From the NCBI GenBank assembly GCA_963575645.1, contig OY754466.1:45292001-45356000 (forward strand): a stretch of 64,000 nucleotides of DNA. The letters are read 5' to 3'. Shown here piece by piece: positions 32,843 through 43,747 of the stretch. The position numbers and the translations under genes were made by a program. The notes below the pieces were generated by a model. It did no database searches. It worked only from the letters and a program-made list of their open reading frames with translations, and was not told the DNA's origin. This stretch comes from Xanthostigma xanthostigma (taxonomy: Eukaryota; Arthropoda; Insecta; Raphidioptera; Raphidiidae). Numbering within the stretch: position 1 is the stretch's first letter; the number at the start of each line of letters is the position of its first letter.

Positions 32843-34024
32843 TAAAGATAGGTTAATATTTGAGCTGGTAGTTTTTATATTTTATTTTCAAAATGAAAAC
32901 ACATTTTCATTTTAGCGAATTAAAGTCTTTCGTGATTTTCTCCCAAGTACTGTTTAGAGGAAATCGAAGAAAACTGAAATCAACCGATAGCGTTCTTGGA
33001 AAGAGATTAAGATTAACATTTTCACGACATTATTGTTGCGCAGTCTTTTAACTAAGTCAGTGACGTCTATGCTTTTGTTTATATTATTTGATTATTTTTA
33101 GTGAAGAGAATTTGTATTAAATCGTCGTAGATTTAATCTAAATCACGGACTTTTGTCATGCTGAAATCGACGCATTAAATTGTGCCTAATTGGCAAAAGT
33201 CCACATTTCTATATATTTTGTGTGTTACTAGGAAAATCCGGTTTTTCAAAAGCTATGAATTGACAGCCATTCTCGTTTACGTAACTTTTTACATCCTCGG
33301 TGTTCAAATCTGACGACCAATTAGCGTTACAGAAAACAACTTCTGTCAACTTTTCAGACATGAAATAGTTTGACGTAACAAAACCCACCCTCTCTCATGT
33401 AACGTCATACAGACTAGGGGTGCATCCTGCGTAGATATTTTTTTTTTTGGGGAGGGAAGCAAGAAAAAACAGTATTTTGTTAAGTTTTATTAATATTACA
33501 CAAGAATACTCACGAAGGAAGGTGTCAGCAAAATTTAATTCCCAAACCAATTTTACAAATTTTCCAAATTTTATTTTTTAGCCAGGTATTATATTATTTT
33601 CAGTGTGTAGAGGGCCTTATTGCTTTGACTTATGACCACATTCATCGAACACTATTAAAGATAAAATTTACTAATCTTGGAACATTGGTAAGATAAAAAT
33701 TTACTTTCAATTCACCAAGCACAATTACAGATAGAATTAAGTTAAGATTAAATATACACTGCACTATACTCCTTTTTCATTTTGTTGATCATTTTTATGT
33801 TCACCCAAAAATCCGACTGATGGCGTTAGTGTAGACGTCAAAACAAACAATGTCACAAAATAATAATGTTTTATCCTAACCCAATTACACACTAAACTAC
33901 CACAACATTAATGTTTTACAATTATACACTTCACAAAAGGTAAATAAACATAATTCACAAGAACAACTGTAGATATAATACTCCACGCTTATAGGTTAGG
34001 TATTATGATCTATGTGGCGGCCAT
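32843..34024. other. no gene recognised
   Basis: AT-rich with a poly-T then GGGGAGGG segment near 33440. No coding frame over 60 codons and no repeat end is recognised. Confidence 0.5.
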
Positions 34025-34150
34025 TATGATTTTATCAGCGAATAAAAATGTATACCCTGAAAGTAAGACAGTGAACATAATTATGCTTGGTGAATTGAAA
34101 TATCGCTATTTATTCGGAGGATAAGAACGAAATAATAATAATAATAATAA

Positions 34151-34510
34151 ATGTTGATTGCTCTAAATGTACAAATGAACCGAATAAATAACAACTTAGG
34201 CTCGGTGAATATGGCCATTATTCTTATTATTATTTCCACATCCGCATCGGGTTTTGCAGATATGTACGTAAAAAATTCGCATCTGCAGATGTCAGTACAA
34301 CCCGCATGTAGACATTTGAGATTACTCCTCCCTCGCCTTTTAACAGCGTTACATAACTTATGGACGACACACCTTAGATCGGATTGGCTTTTCCGGTGCC
34401 TTCCACTCGAGAAAAATGGTATCGACAAAACACTATTGTTCTGCTTTCAAGAGAATAAGAACGTTATCTACAAAGTTTTCACTTTTCACCCCAGGCCTGT
34501 TTTGAACTAA
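34151..34510 (+). CDS. 119-codon frame inside inverted-repeat element, unrecognised
   Basis: One of the longest frames in the window. It starts after an (AAT)n run and is open on both strands (minus-strand frame 34081-34428, 115 codons). The minus reading has a Cys-rich basic stretch (KCLHAGCTDICRC) that could be a worn zinc-binding motif from an element protein. I recognise neither product, and double openness in a 350-bp stretch may be chance. Treat as possible coding debris of the surrounding element. Confidence 0.2.
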   Translation: MLIALNVQMNRINNNLGSVNMAIILIIISTSASGFADMYVKNSHLQMSVQPACRHLRLLLPRLLTALHNLWTTHLRSDWLFRCLPLEKNGIDKTLLFCFQENKNVIYKVFTFHPRPVLN

Positions 34511-34695
34511 AGCATAACAGCATCGTTAAACCATAATATTATAAAGTGCGAGCAAGCGATAAAATAAATTGATAAATGTTACTTCATGTAAATTCATATA
34601 TCGAATAATGTCGTACAAAAGTCTATTGCACAACACTACTGAAATTTTTATTTTATCCATGGTCATATTAACCGAACGTATGTAGCTAATTATAG

Positions 34696-35268
34696 TGTAA
34701 TAAAACTGTTCTAATACGTGGTGGAAATTATTTATTTACAATAATAAACAAAACAGTTAAATACACAAACGAAAAAGTACTTCTTTAACAAACAGAAATA
34801 ACGTTAACAGAAACAAAACAGTAAATTCTAACTAATAAAATAATAAGTAAAGATTAACGAAGAATACAAAGTTCTAATTATGTACACAAAATATTTACAA
34901 TACAGGAACACACCAAAGTTTATTAGCACACTTGTCTATTAACTATATACACGATTATTTACAACACAGAAGCTATTTATGTAGAACCAGATTTATATAA
35001 TTGCACTATTTGGTTTACACACACCAATGATTTATGTCGCAACGCCAGACTTGTATTAACACAACTCACGAACAACTGACTGACTAACTCCAGCGATCTG
35101 CTCGCCTTTTATAGCTTCGATCCCGCTTGATCGAATCTTCTAGCCGAACATTTCTTTACCTAGGTTGCATTCTCCAGGAAATTTTTACTTGGCTACCTGT
35201 TTTCCATTGTTGTTGTCGATAGAAGATTCTACAGAACCCATAGTCGTCCCAACAGGGAGCACGCAACA
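34696..35268 (-). mobile_element. solo LTR (LTR D)
   Basis: 573 bp, TG...CA, same family as LTR C. Flanks ATAG (34692-34695) and ATAC (35269-35272) are a 4-bp duplication with one change. It has TATAAAAGGCG-type promoter sequence on the minus strand near 35108. Confidence 0.75.
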
Positions 35269-35425
35269 ATACGGTTGATTTGTTCTTCAAGTAGCTAATT
35301 CTCCGAATAAATAGCGATGATTCAATTTACCAAACATAATTATGTTTTCTTTAGATATAAATCTATTCTGTCTTACTTCGAGGGTATGAATATTTATCAC
35401 GCCTGATAAAATAATGATTTTTGAA

Positions 35426-37001
35426 ATTTTTCACATTTATTGTCACCCTCGTCGTTTCAAGGAATGTTGAAAACATAAGTATAAAAAATCATTTATGTAA
35501 TTTATTTATAGATTTTTCTAAAAAATAAAATGTCAGTTCCCCGTATTTACTTATATCAACAGATTAAAATTCAAAATACATATTTTAAATTTCAAAATAC
35601 TTTTTACAATGTTTACTAATATTTGACCTTGGAAACATCAAGTGGGCATTATTAAGTGGCCAATATTTATAGAATTGCTGAATTAATTATTAATGTAATA
35701 AAACGAGAAAAAATTGCTTGAACTCAATTTTTTATAGGACAAAGAGATATAATTTTTATCCAACTTAAAAAATCCTAATTCGTCATACGTTCGTACGGCC
35801 ACAATTCTCACAGAAATTACTGAACCGATTTGAATAAAATTTGTTGAATATTGTTTATTTTATAGCATTGTATGGATCTTAGACTAGACACATTATCCGA
35901 CCTTAACCGGGCGACCCGATTAATCGTAACTTATAGACTGTCCCATTTCAATGAAGCTTGTTGCCATTTTAAAGAAACATAAAAATGTTCTAAGAATAAA
36001 TCACCCTGAATCGATTAGCTTGACCTGTATGTATCTATCAATCTATCCAATGGAATCTTTAAAATTAATTTTTACTCATTGGCAGACGTCAGAATAATTT
36101 GAAATTTTGCACACGTATTAAGAACTCATGACAATACAATAATTTATATAAATAAATGAATTACTTAAATTGAAAAATTACTGTAAGCAAGCTAACCAGC
36201 CTTACAGCAGTGTACATTGCATTGGCCTACTCCATAGTCATTTGAAGTGTTGATTTTTTGGTCTCATAATTGAGAAAAAAACGCTTTTATAACAATGTGA
36301 ACTAAAAAGTAAAAAAAAAACTTTTTTATCACATTGCTATAAAAGCTAGTTTTTTAAACTCTTTTTTTAGATATTCAGCAAATAAATGTAGTTTTAAAGT
36401 GGATACCTAAAATTAATTAACATGGAGTTGTTGAAAAATTTTGAAAATGTCTGTTTTTTTCATCTCTCCAAAATAGGATTATTCAACGGTAGCTATTTAT
36501 AAAAAAAGAAAATTGAACTTTTTTATTTTATTTAGTAGACTGTAAGCCGCTTTGTTTGTTTTTATGAAAGACTTAATTTTTTAATGGATTGCGTGGGGTA
36601 AATATTTTGCTGTTTTGCTATTTTTTGTCTACTGTTATTCGACTTTTGAAAAAGAAACAGTTAAATCGCTGTAGTTTAATTCACAAAAAACTCTCATCGG
36701 TATTATTATTATTGTAATACTACTTGTATACAGAATGATTCATAAAAAGCGTAAAGAAATCAGAATACTCGACCCTAATGTTGAATTGATGAAAGAATGA
36801 AGTAGACATTAATTTTGCAGCGAACGGAATCAGTGTAGACACTTTGAGAATTGATTTTCCCCTAACCTTAAAACGAAAATCCCCTAAAAAACATAGTTTT
36901 CAAAATATTTTTCCCTAAGTTTTAAAATTGAATGTTTGTTATAAATAATAATTGTTCACTTATAGTTAGTTGGCGTTGTAATAAAAAAAAATTTAATTTT
37001 A
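35426..37001. other. no gene; one small foldback
   Basis: AT-rich. A CGCTTTTATAACAATGTGAAC and complement hairpin lies at 36281-36345, related to the foldback at 18572. GAACCGATTTGAATAAAATTTG near 35830 resembles the body of Helitron-type repeats. No gene. Confidence 0.45.
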
Positions 37002-37334
37002 TCATATTTATATTTAATATTATAAATGCGAATGTAAGTTTGTTTGTTACGCTTTCACGCAAAAACTACTAAACCGATCATCATGAAACTTTGCACATAC
37101 ACTCTTGAAGGTATTAGAAGTAACATAGGATACTTTTTATTAAAAAAAAATAAAAATTTTTTACGAAAAATAAGAAAGGGTTGAAAACATTTTTTGGGCC
37201 CAAAAATACCGAAAAATTTCTCCGAATCGTTTCAAAATTGAAATTTAACCCTTTAGTAATGATTAAAATGTGCTATTAAAATTTCATTAAAATCGGCCCG
37301 ACAGGACCGGACTTACAAATTTTATGAAAACGAA
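37002..37334 (+). mobile_element. Helitron family C, first of second tandem pair
   Basis: Begins TCATATTTATATTTAATATT and follows the family body for about 150 bp. Then it diverges into GGGCCCAAAAATACCG and CCCGACAGGACCGG sequence, with no hairpin or CTAG before the next copy begins. It may be a recombinant or a longer subfamily member. Confidence 0.7.
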
Positions 37335-37593
37335 ATATTATAAATGCGAATGTAAGTTTGTTTGTTACGCTTTCACGCAAAAACTACTTAACCGATCATC
37401 ATGAAACTTTGCACATACACTCTTGAAGGTATTAGAAGTAACATAGGATACTTTTTATTAAAAAAAAATAAAAATTTTTTACGAAAAATAAGAAAATTGT
37501 TTGTCAAAATATGTGCAATACCTCAACCCCTGATATGCATGTCAAAAGTCGATTTCCATCTCAATCGCGGGCGTAGCCGCGGGTAGCGGCTAG
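37335..37593 (+). mobile_element. Helitron family C, second of second tandem pair
   Basis: Starts TATTATAAATGCGAATG, ends GCGGGCGTAGCCGCGGG, then CTAG before T at 37594. It is almost identical to the copies at 24435-24961. Confidence 0.8.
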
Positions 37594-38555
37594 TTGTGTT
37601 TATATAGAAACTTGTACTGTCGGTTAGTATTTAGATCAGCTGACGTAGGAGCGCTTGTGCAGTATTTTTAATTTGGTATTTTTTAATATTTTAAGCCATG
37701 TAAAAATATTTTACCCTAAAAAAATGTATACCCTAAAAATTTCACTGAATAGAAAAAATTCTCCTAAATTTAGGGGAAAATACCGTAAGATGGAAACACT
37801 GAACGAAACCCTAAAAATGATTAAAAAACATGAATTAGTCTAACACCGATATGATTTTTTTCATTATATTTATCTGTTAAATTCAATAATAGATTTTAGT
37901 AATTTTGTCCCGTAGTCTTTTGTACTGTTCGAGCTTGAACTATAGTGCAAGTTTATAGTGACAGATTTATGTTGTTGCGAAAGTAACATTTCAGAATTAA
38001 TTTGTGTTTAAGCACATTAGTTAAAACAAAACAAAAAGTGGTAATAGTATTTTGTAATTTCGTTTTATTTAAAGAAACATGAAGCTTCATTTGTAAGTGT
38101 TTGCAAACTTTGCAATTATTATACGAATGTTTGACTAAATGCTTCGAAATACTAGTTTGTCTTTTTTAACTGAAAATGCACTTAGTCGACGTTGCTTTGA
38201 ATGATACAAGGTGTCAATGCTTTAAACCCAAGGAAATGAAGACGCGGCTGTTTTTAATTATTGAAGTTATACTTCTTTTGGCGCGTTATGAAAAAATGAT
38301 GAGAGTGAATTTTTACGAAGCGCGCGCACATTGTAACATCAAAATTAACAGGATGAAGTTGCTGGCAGAAAAAAAGGCTACCAACAGAATAGACTTACAT
38401 GTCTCTTTGCCATGTATCATTGTAGCGTTTTTCGGTTCACTGAGTTAAGAGGATAGAGTATTTATAACTATAAATAGAGGCTTAGAACTCGTTGACATCA
38501 GCCGGACGCCAGAACGATTTTTTATCGGGTGCTCTTGTAGCTTATTAGTTTATAA
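37594..38555. other. no firm gene; repeat-like frame
   Basis: A 90-codon frame at 38176-38448 contains AGTTATACTTCTTTTGGCGCG and GTGAATTTTTACGAAGCGCGCG DNA, which I recall as a repeated lepidopteran segment. The predicted protein has no domain I recognise and is probably not translated. Confidence 0.35.
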
Positions 38556-39305
38556 CTAGAGTGACCTGTGCGAATTATTCGCACTAAATAAATATATTAA
38601 TTATCACTTTACAAAATTATTTTTTAAATATGATTGCAGGTATTCAATTCGTTTCTAATTTTGCACATTGCTTATAACGTTCTTCTTTTTGTTGTGCTTA
38701 TTACAATATGAAGCTCAGATGACAGATCGAAGAAATATTTTACTAAAATTGTCATATAGAGACGCAAGTAGCAAAAGCGTTGAGCTAAGCCGTCAGATGG
38801 CATCATGCAGCATTGCTGTGAAGTTGTTCAGCGTTGCTAGCTGTTTCAAAATTAAAGCCGTCAGATGGCAGTATGCAGTATTGTGTCTTAATGTATATAT
38901 TATGTAAATAGATCATTCAACTCAATTTAATGAATCAAAATTTATTGCAGGTATTCAATTCGTCTCTAATTTTGCACACAGCTTATAACGTTTTTCTTTT
39001 TGTTGTATTACAATAAGGTCAGATGACAGATCGAAGTGTTGACGTTGTTTCAAAATTAAAGCCGTCAGATGGCAGACGTTGTTCAGCGTTGCTGTATTGT
39101 GTCTTAATGTATTTCTATATATATATATAAGTTTATTAATTAATTAATTTACAAAAACAAAAGCAATAATAAATTTTTTAGTTGTCGATGTCAGTAGAGC
39201 AAGCAATTATCTGTAAAATGATATATAATTTATGTGGAGAAATTGTGAGGTTTTTTTCTAAAAAGGGAGACAAACATCTTAACCTTAGCGTATTAATATA
39301 TATGA
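38556..39305 (-). mobile_element. Helitron family D, copy 2 (longest)
   Basis: CTAG at 38556 with the hairpin GTGCGAATTATTCGCAC just inside, and GA|T at 39305 (TC of the 5' end on minus). It is flanked by A and T. It is 750 bp because the CAGGTATTCAATTCGT to GTCAGATGGCA block is partly duplicated. Directly beyond lies an AAT-repeat LINE/SINE-type tail. Confidence 0.8.
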
Positions 39306-39384
39306 TAATAATAATAATAATAAATTTCTTTATTTATTTGTGCCAATTACAGCGTCATATCTACACTCTCTAAAACTAAAATAG

Positions 39385-39625
39385 TGAAAATGTCACTATT
39401 TGAAATAGTGACTTCTGATTCACTTCCGGAATAGTGATTTCAGGTGGCATTTAATGATCACTTATATAGTTAGTGATTTTTTTTATTCACTTATAAAATT
39501 AGTGATTTTTTATATTCACTTATAATATGATTAGTGAATTTTTATATTCACTTATATTATTAGTGAATTTTTATATTCATTAATTCATATTGTGAATATT
39601 CACTAATTCTGCGTGGTACGATTCT
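39385..39625. repeat. tandem hairpin-forming repeat, about 30-40 bp unit
   Basis: TTAGTGATTTTT or TTAGTGAATTTTTATATTCACTTAT is repeated five to six times with small changes. Each unit pairs AGTGAA with TTCACT, so the array can fold into successive hairpins. An upstream AATAGTGA series (39378-39440) looks like older units. Confidence 0.7.
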
Positions 39626-39725
39626 AAATATAACAGATAGTGAATATGGACTTGTAATTAGTGAAAAATCACCGATTCATGTTTAGAGAACATACAAGCT
39701 TTAAAACAGTAAAAAGCATATAAAA

Positions 39726-40130
39726 AAATCCAACCAATTGGGCGACGGGACCATTCCAACTTCAAAAATATTGACATTTGACGGCTTATTATTCTATTTA
39801 TTTTTTCAAGAAAGTTTTGTTAAAAATGTTTTTTTTTAAACTTTATAGTTTCGGAAATATTTTGAAAATAAAAAAAAATCAGCTGTTCTTTTGTTTTGTA
39901 GATCTGTCAGAAATAAACTAGTTAAGCATGCTTTGATTAATTTTTACATGACGTGGAACATATAATGTAGGTAACCGTGGCAACGAATAGCAAATATCAT
40001 ATTGAATACTAGCCATTACCCGCGTCAACTCACGCGATATCAGAAATTTTATTTTCTTTATTATACTATATCAAATGAAGATGGAATGGTACCGTCGCCC
40101 AATTGGCTGGAATTTTTTTATAGTGTCAAA
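39726..40130 (+). repeat. composite repeat U, copy 1
   Basis: It contains GACGGCTTATTATTCT, TAAACTTTATAGTTTCGG, CAGCTGTTCTTTTGTTTTGTAG, TTTTTACATGACGTGGAAC, CTAGCCATTACCCGCG with CTCACGCGATATCAGAAAT, and GGAATGGTACCGTCGCCC. The CGCGTGAG...ACGCG hairpin with CTAG on the minus strand resembles a Helitron 3' end, but the flank beyond CTAG is repeated too. The unit is therefore probably composite. A reversed fragment is joined at 39726-39784. Confidence 0.6.
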
Positions 40131-40596
40131 TATTTCATTGTTGACAGTTCTGTGAGAAATTCAATATTTAAACGTTCAACCACAAATTTAATATGTGCGT
40201 GCAAACCGGCATCACCCGGTATATCTGTCGTCCTCAACCTAAAGCAACCTACTTAGCATAGTCCATTATACATTATTCACGTCGTGTGCTATAAAGTAGA
40301 ATGGAGCCCATAACCTCATGCAAGGCGTATTTGATGACTTTAGGGGTGGACAGTGCATTGGTAGAGATCAATAATTGTCAAAGTTTATTGGAAATTAATA
40401 TATCAAACTTTGATAATTACCTTCAATAATCACAGTAGGTATTATGTTTCGCTTTCAGAAATCAAACCGATATATTTACTGGATATTTTAGTAATACGAT
40501 TTTACCAATTCCTCTGTTAGTTTCCAATTAAATTCGTTTAAGGGAGAACGGATCTACTGTTTGAAGTAGTTCTTTGCGTTTTGTTAATCATATAGC
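40131..40596. other. no gene recognised
   Basis: TATCAAACTTTGATA at about 40401 is a small palindrome. CTGTTTGAAGTAGTTCTTTGCG at 40557 recurs in similar form at 41452, on the other side of the large palindrome. Confidence 0.45.
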
Positions 40597-41168
40597 CAGA
40601 ATGCCCGTCAGCAAAAATTTTATTGATACATACTCTCTCCAAACTTTGTATATGACTTCATTAGGCCTAGTCTGACACCTATTTCCTCTATGACTTTTCT
40701 TGATTTTGGGGCGTTTTCCCTCTAAACTTTTCGAAAGATGTCGTTTTGACGTCATGTAAAAATTTATAGATACTGTTTGTTTTTTTATTGGATAGCTTAA
40801 AAGCTTCAACCAAAACGCTAAAATGATGTTCTCTGACAAATAACATGAACCATTTAAAATGTCTGACACCTAGAATATGGTCGACATATTCGAGGTGACA
40901 GACATTTTAAATGACTCATATTATTTGTCAGAGAACATTATTTTAGCGTTTTGGTTGAAGTTTTAAAGCTATCCAATTAAAAAAACAAACAGTATCTATA
41001 AATTTTTACATGACGTCAAAACGACATCTTTCGAAAAGTTTAGAGGGAAAACGCCCCAAAATCAAGAAAAGTCATAGAGGAAATAGGTGTCAGACTAGGC
41101 CTAATGAAGTCATATACAAAGTTTGGGGAGAGTATGTATCAATAAAGTTTTTGCCGACGGACACTCTG
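40597..41168. repeat. 572-bp near-perfect palindrome
   Basis: Ends CAGAATGCCCGTCAGC and GCCGACGGACACTCTG. The arms of about 280 bases pair with few mismatches right to a centre at about 40880 (GAATATGGTCGACATATTC). Each arm carries the same outward-reading frame (minus 40588-40869, plus 41010-41204) beginning MTSKRHLSKSLEGKRPKIKK after a longer shared run. The frame is basic and may be debris of an element protein. A transcript would form a long hairpin RNA. Confidence 0.85.
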
Positions 41169-41656
41169 ACTAAAAGATCAATTAGTTGTTTGTATGAATA
41201 TTGATATTGTATTTTGAAGTTCAAAGATTGACGTTTTAACTGAAGTCATTTACTCAAATAAAAGGTATTTCATTTAGCATACAAATTATGTCATCAATTG
41301 ATAGATTATACAATTCTCAAACTAACTGCTGGATATACAATAATTGAATAAACATTTTTTTATGTCGTGTCCGGCTTAACAACTTTTGCTGTGGTTCGTG
41401 TATGGTGTCGGTTTTGTTTCGTTCGCTGAAGAAAGAACAGATCTCGTGTTTGAAGGAGTTATTTGCGTTTTGATAGATGAAGTCGTAAAAGTTGACGAAC
41501 AATTAACAGTTAATTTTACTTGCTTGTTGAATCAACGTTAAACCTATCCGTTTGTGAATATGTTCTTTTGTAGCAACAATAGGCTATTTTAGTCTTTTGA
41601 AAAGTGTTTAACATAAATTCTAAAGTGCTACAGAACCACTACAATTTTTATAATAA
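41169..41656. other. no firm gene
   Basis: A 61-codon minus frame at 41317-41502 is unrecognised. AACAGATCTCGTGTTTGAAGG at 41438 is a diverged direct copy of sequence at 40548 on the far side of the palindrome. Confidence 0.4.
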
Positions 41657-42301
41657 TCATATATTTTTATATATTAATACACTAAGATTAAGATGTTTGC
41701 CTCCCTTTTTAGAAAAAACCTCACAATTTCTCCACATAAATTATATATCATTTTACAGATAATTGCTTGCTCTATACTGACATCGACAACTAAAAAATTT
41801 ATTATTGCTTTTGTTTTTGTAAATTAATTAATTATTAAACTTATATATATAGATATACATTAAGACACAATACAGCAACGCTGAACAACGTCTGCCATCT
41901 GACGGCTTTAATTTTGAAACAACGTCAACACTTCGATCTGTCATCTGACCTTCATATTGTAATACAACAGACACAATACTGCATACTGCCATCTGACGGC
42001 TTTAATTTTGAAACAGCAAGCAACGCTGAACAACGTCACAGCAATGCTGCATGATGCCATCTGACGGCTTAGCTCAACGCTTTTGCTACTTGCGCCTCTA
42101 TATGACAATTTTAGTAAAATATTTCTTCGATCAGTCATCTGAGCTTCATATTGTAATACAACAAAAAGAAGAACGTTATAAGCAGTGTGCAAAATTAGAA
42201 ACGAATTGAATACCTACCTGCAATCATATTTAAAAAATAATTTTGTAAAGTGATAATTATTATACTTATTTAGTGCGAATAATTCGCACAGGTCACTCTA
42301 G
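41657..42301 (+). mobile_element. Helitron family D, copy 3
   Basis: Plus orientation: TCATATAT after A at 41656, the hairpin GTGCGAATAATTCGCAC, then AGGTCACTCTAG before T at 42302. It contains two GCCATCTGACGGC blocks with TTTAATTTTGAAAC. The minus-strand frame across it is shared by other copies but has no known domain. Confidence 0.85.
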
Positions 42302-43317
42302 TATTTTATGACCGAATAGTGCCATAAAAACGACTTTTAATTTATCATTATGAGTTTTCGCGCGAAAACGACTCGTGACGTCACTATGATTGTAAATAAT
42401 ATATATTAATAATATCAGGAATGTGGACTAGATAAGATGGTAAATAATAATCACTTTATTATTTCTGCAACGTTTCTGTCTTTATTAGACCTTCCTCAGG
42501 CATCATAATGCGAATTAAAATAATCACCATCCCATAATGCACAGTCGTCCAAGTCATACATCTTTTCACAACATTAACAAAACTGATAAATTAGTTAAAA
42601 TTAATACCAGAAATAAATGTAGAAATAAAATACATAAAATACACCATGTGGAATTTGTGTCTCATGGTAAAGTGACGTCACGCCGAAATCCAACATGGCG
42701 AACAGAGTTTTTTGAAGAACAAATTAAAAAAAATACAATTCTTAAAATTGAATTATAAAACTTATAGTGCATTATTATGAATAGAAATCAACATTTCTCG
42801 TTTGCTTTTTACAAAATCTATCAAGAATATGTATTATTAGATTTTTTCTTACATATGGTGCAAAATAACCTAATTGTGTTCTAATTTAGTGTGTTTGATT
42901 TTTGGCGCACTGATGTTTCTCGACCCTGCGCTCTATTTATGAGTGTATAAACACGCTTTACATTTTATCTTTGTAAATATTTAATTTACACACCGCTTTT
43001 ACGCTGCGTTCGGTTAACTCGGACCGACGGGACGGAATACACATTGAAAACAAACGGGATTTTAGTTGCGTGAGACAGAATAAACTAACACCCTGATTTT
43101 CTGACACACATGTCAAAATGCAGACTCTTTTTTATTACTTTCTGTTTATTGCACTAGTAAATGGATCAGACATAGCGGTTAATCATTTTTTTTTCTCTAT
43201 AGCGTAATTAGAATAGTTGGTATATTAATTGTATTTTGGTTAACGTAGCATGAAATTCCGCAGTATACACTGTCAACCCAAAGGCTAAGACTGTCGAAAT
43301 TGTGACATACGCATATA
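42302..43317. other. no gene; hammerhead-like motif
   Basis: On the minus strand at about 42466-42506 the sequence CCTGAGGAAGGTCT, a short loop, AGACAGAAACGT resembles the motif at 13322. CGCGCGAAAACGACTCGTGACGTCA near 42360 is GC-rich. A 73-codon frame at 42537 is unrecognised. Confidence 0.35.
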
Positions 43318-43707
43318 TCTATACTAATATATAAAGCTGAAGAGTTTGTTTGTTTGTTTGTTTGAACGCGCTAGTCTCAGGAACTACTGGTTCAAATTGA
43401 AAAATTGAAAAATTTTTGTTGGATAGCCCATTTATCGAGGAAGGCTATAGGCTATATAATATCACGCTACGACCATTAGGAGCCGAGCATTAATGAAAAA
43501 TGTTGCAAAATGTATCTCAAAAATAAGCTTCTATTCAGGTGAAATGCACTAACTAAATATACTCATATTAGCGTAACGGTAACTCCGATCATCATGAAAT
43601 TTGGACACAACATTCATCTCGGTAAACTAAGATGAATGTGTGTACTCATGTTCCTCCCTTCCCCATTTGTTCTTTTACACCCGGGTGAAACCGGACGGGA
43701 CCGCTAG
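43318..43707 (+). mobile_element. Helitron family A, variant with short insert
   Basis: TCTATACTAATATATAAAGC to CACCCGGGTG and CTAG before T. At about 43524-43570 it contains AAGCTTCTATTCAGGTGAAAT, which matches one border of the tRNA-bearing insert in the copy at 52459. It is probably the same subfamily after deletion of the insert. Confidence 0.85.
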
Positions 43708-43747
43708 TATAATAATATATTGGAGAGTTCTTTTTGTAACAGTCTAT

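Larger units (their letters stand above)
34025..35425. mobile_element. long inverted-repeat element containing LTR D
   Basis: The left arm (about 34028-34125: ATTTTATCAGCGAATAAAAATG, TATACCCTGAAAGTAAGACAG, CATAATTATGCTTGGTGAATTG, ATCGCTATTTATTCGGAG) is mirrored at about 35300-35420. Between the arms are a short AT microsatellite, a 119-codon frame and the solo LTR at 34696-35268. The element is probably a DNA transposon; no clean target duplication is seen. Confidence 0.65.

Noticed and set aside
39182-39620. Regularly spaced repeats considered as a CRISPR array.
   Set aside because: Units are adjacent without unique spacers, diverged and AT-rich, in a eukaryotic TE context.
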